From: Prolixibacteraceae bacterium | GTDB lineage: Bacteria; Bacteroidota; Bacteroidia; Bacteroidales; Prolixibacteraceae | Direction of reading: 5' to 3' | Assembly (NCBI GenBank): GCA_019163175.1 | Contig: JAFLKN010000041.1 | Location: 1 to 64,000 of the forward strand | DNA: 64,000 bases | Part shown: positions 62,619 to 64,000 of the stretch, piece by piece | How the letters are laid out: each line of letters opens with the position of its first letter | How positions within the stretch are numbered: position 1 is the first letter of the stretch | The notes under the pieces: generated by a model | What the model saw: the letters and a program-made list of their open reading frames with translations, nothing else | The model's database searches: none | What the model was told of the DNA's origin: nothing | Translations under genes and position numbers: made by a program

Positions 62619-62938
62619 TAAGGAAAAGTTAATTGTTTGTTTATACTCATTTTTACTGCCTGAATCCAGACAAATTACTCGCTTTTCTTGCTTGAAAAAC
62701 CAAGATCGAAATAGATCAGGAACAGGTCAGTTTTAGGTACGAATTTCAGTCTTAAAAAATAAAACATAAAATACTGCTATAAACCGCGCCAGTCCTATTT
62801 TATCAATGATTTTTCAGGCGGGGTAAATGTAATAAAATATTGAAAGTGATTTCGTTTTTTTTGAATGGTTGAAACACGTCAGCAAATAGAGTTGTATTAA
62901 CACTTTTGCCTTTTTACTTTTGCTTTTTGACTTGACTT
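62619..62938. other. AT-rich spacer between speA and the ABC exporter gene
   Basis: This 320-base stretch contains no ORF with support. It holds the 5' flank of speA on one side and the 3' flank of the ABC gene on the other. I see no clear terminator hairpin and no -33/-7 pair. Confidence 0.5.
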
Positions 62939-64000
62939 TTAAAACATCTGCATACTATGCAAGCGCTTGTAACGGCCATCCAGTTCAATCAATTCGTCAT
63001 GAGTTCCACGTTCAATAATTTCCCCTTCATGGAAAACGCAGATCAAATCGGCATTGCGAACAGTTGATAAACGGTGTGCTATCACAACTGAAGTACGGTT
63101 TTTCATCAGGTTTTCCAAGGCATCCTGAACCAGTCGTTCCGATTCGGTGTCGAGGGCGGAAGTAGCTTCGTCGAGAATCAAAATTGGTGGGTTTTTCAGG
63201 ATTGCACGGGCAATGCTTAGTCGCTGCCGCTGTCCACCTGAAAGTTTACTTCCACGATCACCAATCACCGTGTCGTAGCCATGTTCGGTTTCAATGATAA
63301 AGTCGTGCGCATTGGCCACCTTGGCTGCTGCAATAACTTCGGGCATGGATGTATTTTCAACGCCGAATGCTATGTTGTTGAAAATGCTATCGTTAAACAG
63401 TATGGCTTCCTGATTTACATTGCCCATCAAATCGCGCAAATCGTGAAGTTTCAGATCGCGAAGATCAACACCATCGATCAGAATTTGGCCGTCGTTCACA
63501 TCATAAAATCGGGGTAGCAGATCAACAAAAGTTGTTTTTCCGCTTCCGGATTGACCCACCAAAGCAATGGTTTTTCCTTTTTCAATTTTGAGCGATACGT
63601 TGTTTAATACAACTTTCTCGTCGTAGGCAAAGGTCACATTGCGGTATTCAATTGAATCTTTCAAAGTGCTTACTGGCTTTGCAGCCGGAGTTTGCGGAAT
63701 AGTGACATCGGCCATTAGTATTTTATCGATCCGATCCATAGAAGCCAATCCTTTTTGAATGCTGTAAAGAGCCGTTGTAAAAGCTTTCGCCGGGTTAATG
63801 ATTTGGTAGAAAATGCCCAGATAGATAATAAATTCAGGACCTGAAAGTTCGCTGTTTTTATCCAAAATTAACGAACCGCCATACCACACCACGATGATTA
63901 TCACAATAGTTCCAAGTAATTCGCTCAAAGGGTGAGCCAATTCCCGGCGACGCATTAGGCGGTTCATGATTGATTTGTAATCGTGAAGCTCCGAATTGAA
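62939..64000 (-). CDS. MsbA-like ABC exporter, 3' part (runs off window end)
   Basis: The frame stays open to base 64,000, so the N-terminal part of the gene is missing; 353 codons are in the window. The first 100 residues are the last two helices of the transmembrane domain (LSELLGTIVIIIVVWYGGSLI). The nucleotide-binding domain has Walker A LVGQSGSGKTT, signature LSGGQRQRLS, Walker B LILDEATSALD and H-loop VIAHRLSTV. This half-transporter plan fits MsbA and other lipid or peptide exporters that work as homodimers. MsbA is likely in a Gram-negative bacterium, but other exporter types cannot be excluded without the missing part. Confidence 0.85.
   Translation of the reverse strand, partial: FNSELHDYKSIMNRLMRRRELAHPLSELLGTIVIIIVVWYGGSLILDKNSELSGPEFIIYLGIFYQIINPAKAFTTALYSIQKGLASMDRIDKILMADVTIPQTPAAKPVSTLKDSIEYRNVTFAYDEKVVLNNVSLKIEKGKTIALVGQSGSGKTTFVDLLPRFYDVNDGQILIDGVDLRDLKLHDLRDLMGNVNQEAILFNDSIFNNIAFGVENTSMPEVIAAAKVANAHDFIIETEHGYDTVIGDRGSKLSGGQRQRLSIARAILKNPPILILDEATSALDTESERLVQDALENLMKNRTSVVIAHRLSTVRNADLICVFHEGEIIERGTHDELIELDGRYKRLHSMQMF

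Overview
This window looks like a chromosomal segment of a Bacteroidota bacterium, most likely from the Bacteroidales/Marinilabiliales side (Prolixibacteraceae-like). That placement is an inference. It rests on moderately low GC, on -7 promoter boxes of the form TAnnTTTG (several with an upstream TTG), on a type IX secretion C-terminal domain on an esterase, on lipoprotein and glycoside hydrolase content, and on the overall gene mix. I see no insertion sequence, phage module or CRISPR array. There is one tRNA gene (Trp).

Region 1 (about 1-19,100) is a Wzx/Wzy-type exopolysaccharide or capsule locus, almost all on the minus strand and transcribed from about 19,060 towards 1. In order it encodes a stand-alone receiver protein, a phosphoglycosyl transferase with a degenerate receiver domain fused in front, a half-length TolC-like protein, a Wzc-like copolymerase with a decayed kinase domain, a Wzy/ligase-like protein, six glycosyltransferases (GT2, GT4-like and GT11), an asparagine-synthetase-like protein without the catalytic cysteine, an acyltransferase and a Wzx flippase. 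A GT8 gene on the plus strand and a truncated GT2 gene lie at the window edge. The operon seems to start with a leader carrying a hairpin and T-tract that could attenuate transcription.

Region 2 (19,421-28,721) is on the plus strand: a FIST sensor protein with a hybrid histidine kinase ending in an HPt domain, a lipoprotein GH3 beta-glucosidase, and a second hybrid kinase. The FIST/kinase pair is divergent from the exopolysaccharide operon, whose first gene is a bare receiver, so a phosphorelay controlling polysaccharide synthesis is a reasonable hypothesis.

Region 3 (28,746-34,348, minus) is a five-gene carbohydrate operon: MFS transporter, GH88-type unsaturated uronyl hydrolase, sugar isomerase/epimerase, Gfo/Idh/MocA oxidoreductase and SDR dehydrogenase. 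Together they suggest import and breakdown of uronate-containing oligosaccharides.

Region 4 (34,562-53,996) is mostly housekeeping: two ABC-F ATPases (one with a single intact composite ATP site), rlmB, an AsmA/DUF748-like protein, a TolB-propeller protein, an rlmD-like rRNA methyltransferase, a GlcG-like protein, a GH78 rhamnosidase, a SET-domain protein followed by two exported-protein genes, topB, cvfB and a lone lutA-like gene.

Region 5 (54,072-64,000) holds tRNA-Trp, a lipoprotein divergent from an ECF sigma/anti-sigma-like/Spy-like operon with a shared 12-bp promoter element, a T9SS-sorted carboxylesterase, an MFS exporter, a Cdd1-like helix-hairpin-helix protein, arginine decarboxylase (speA) and the 3' part of an MsbA-like ABC exporter.
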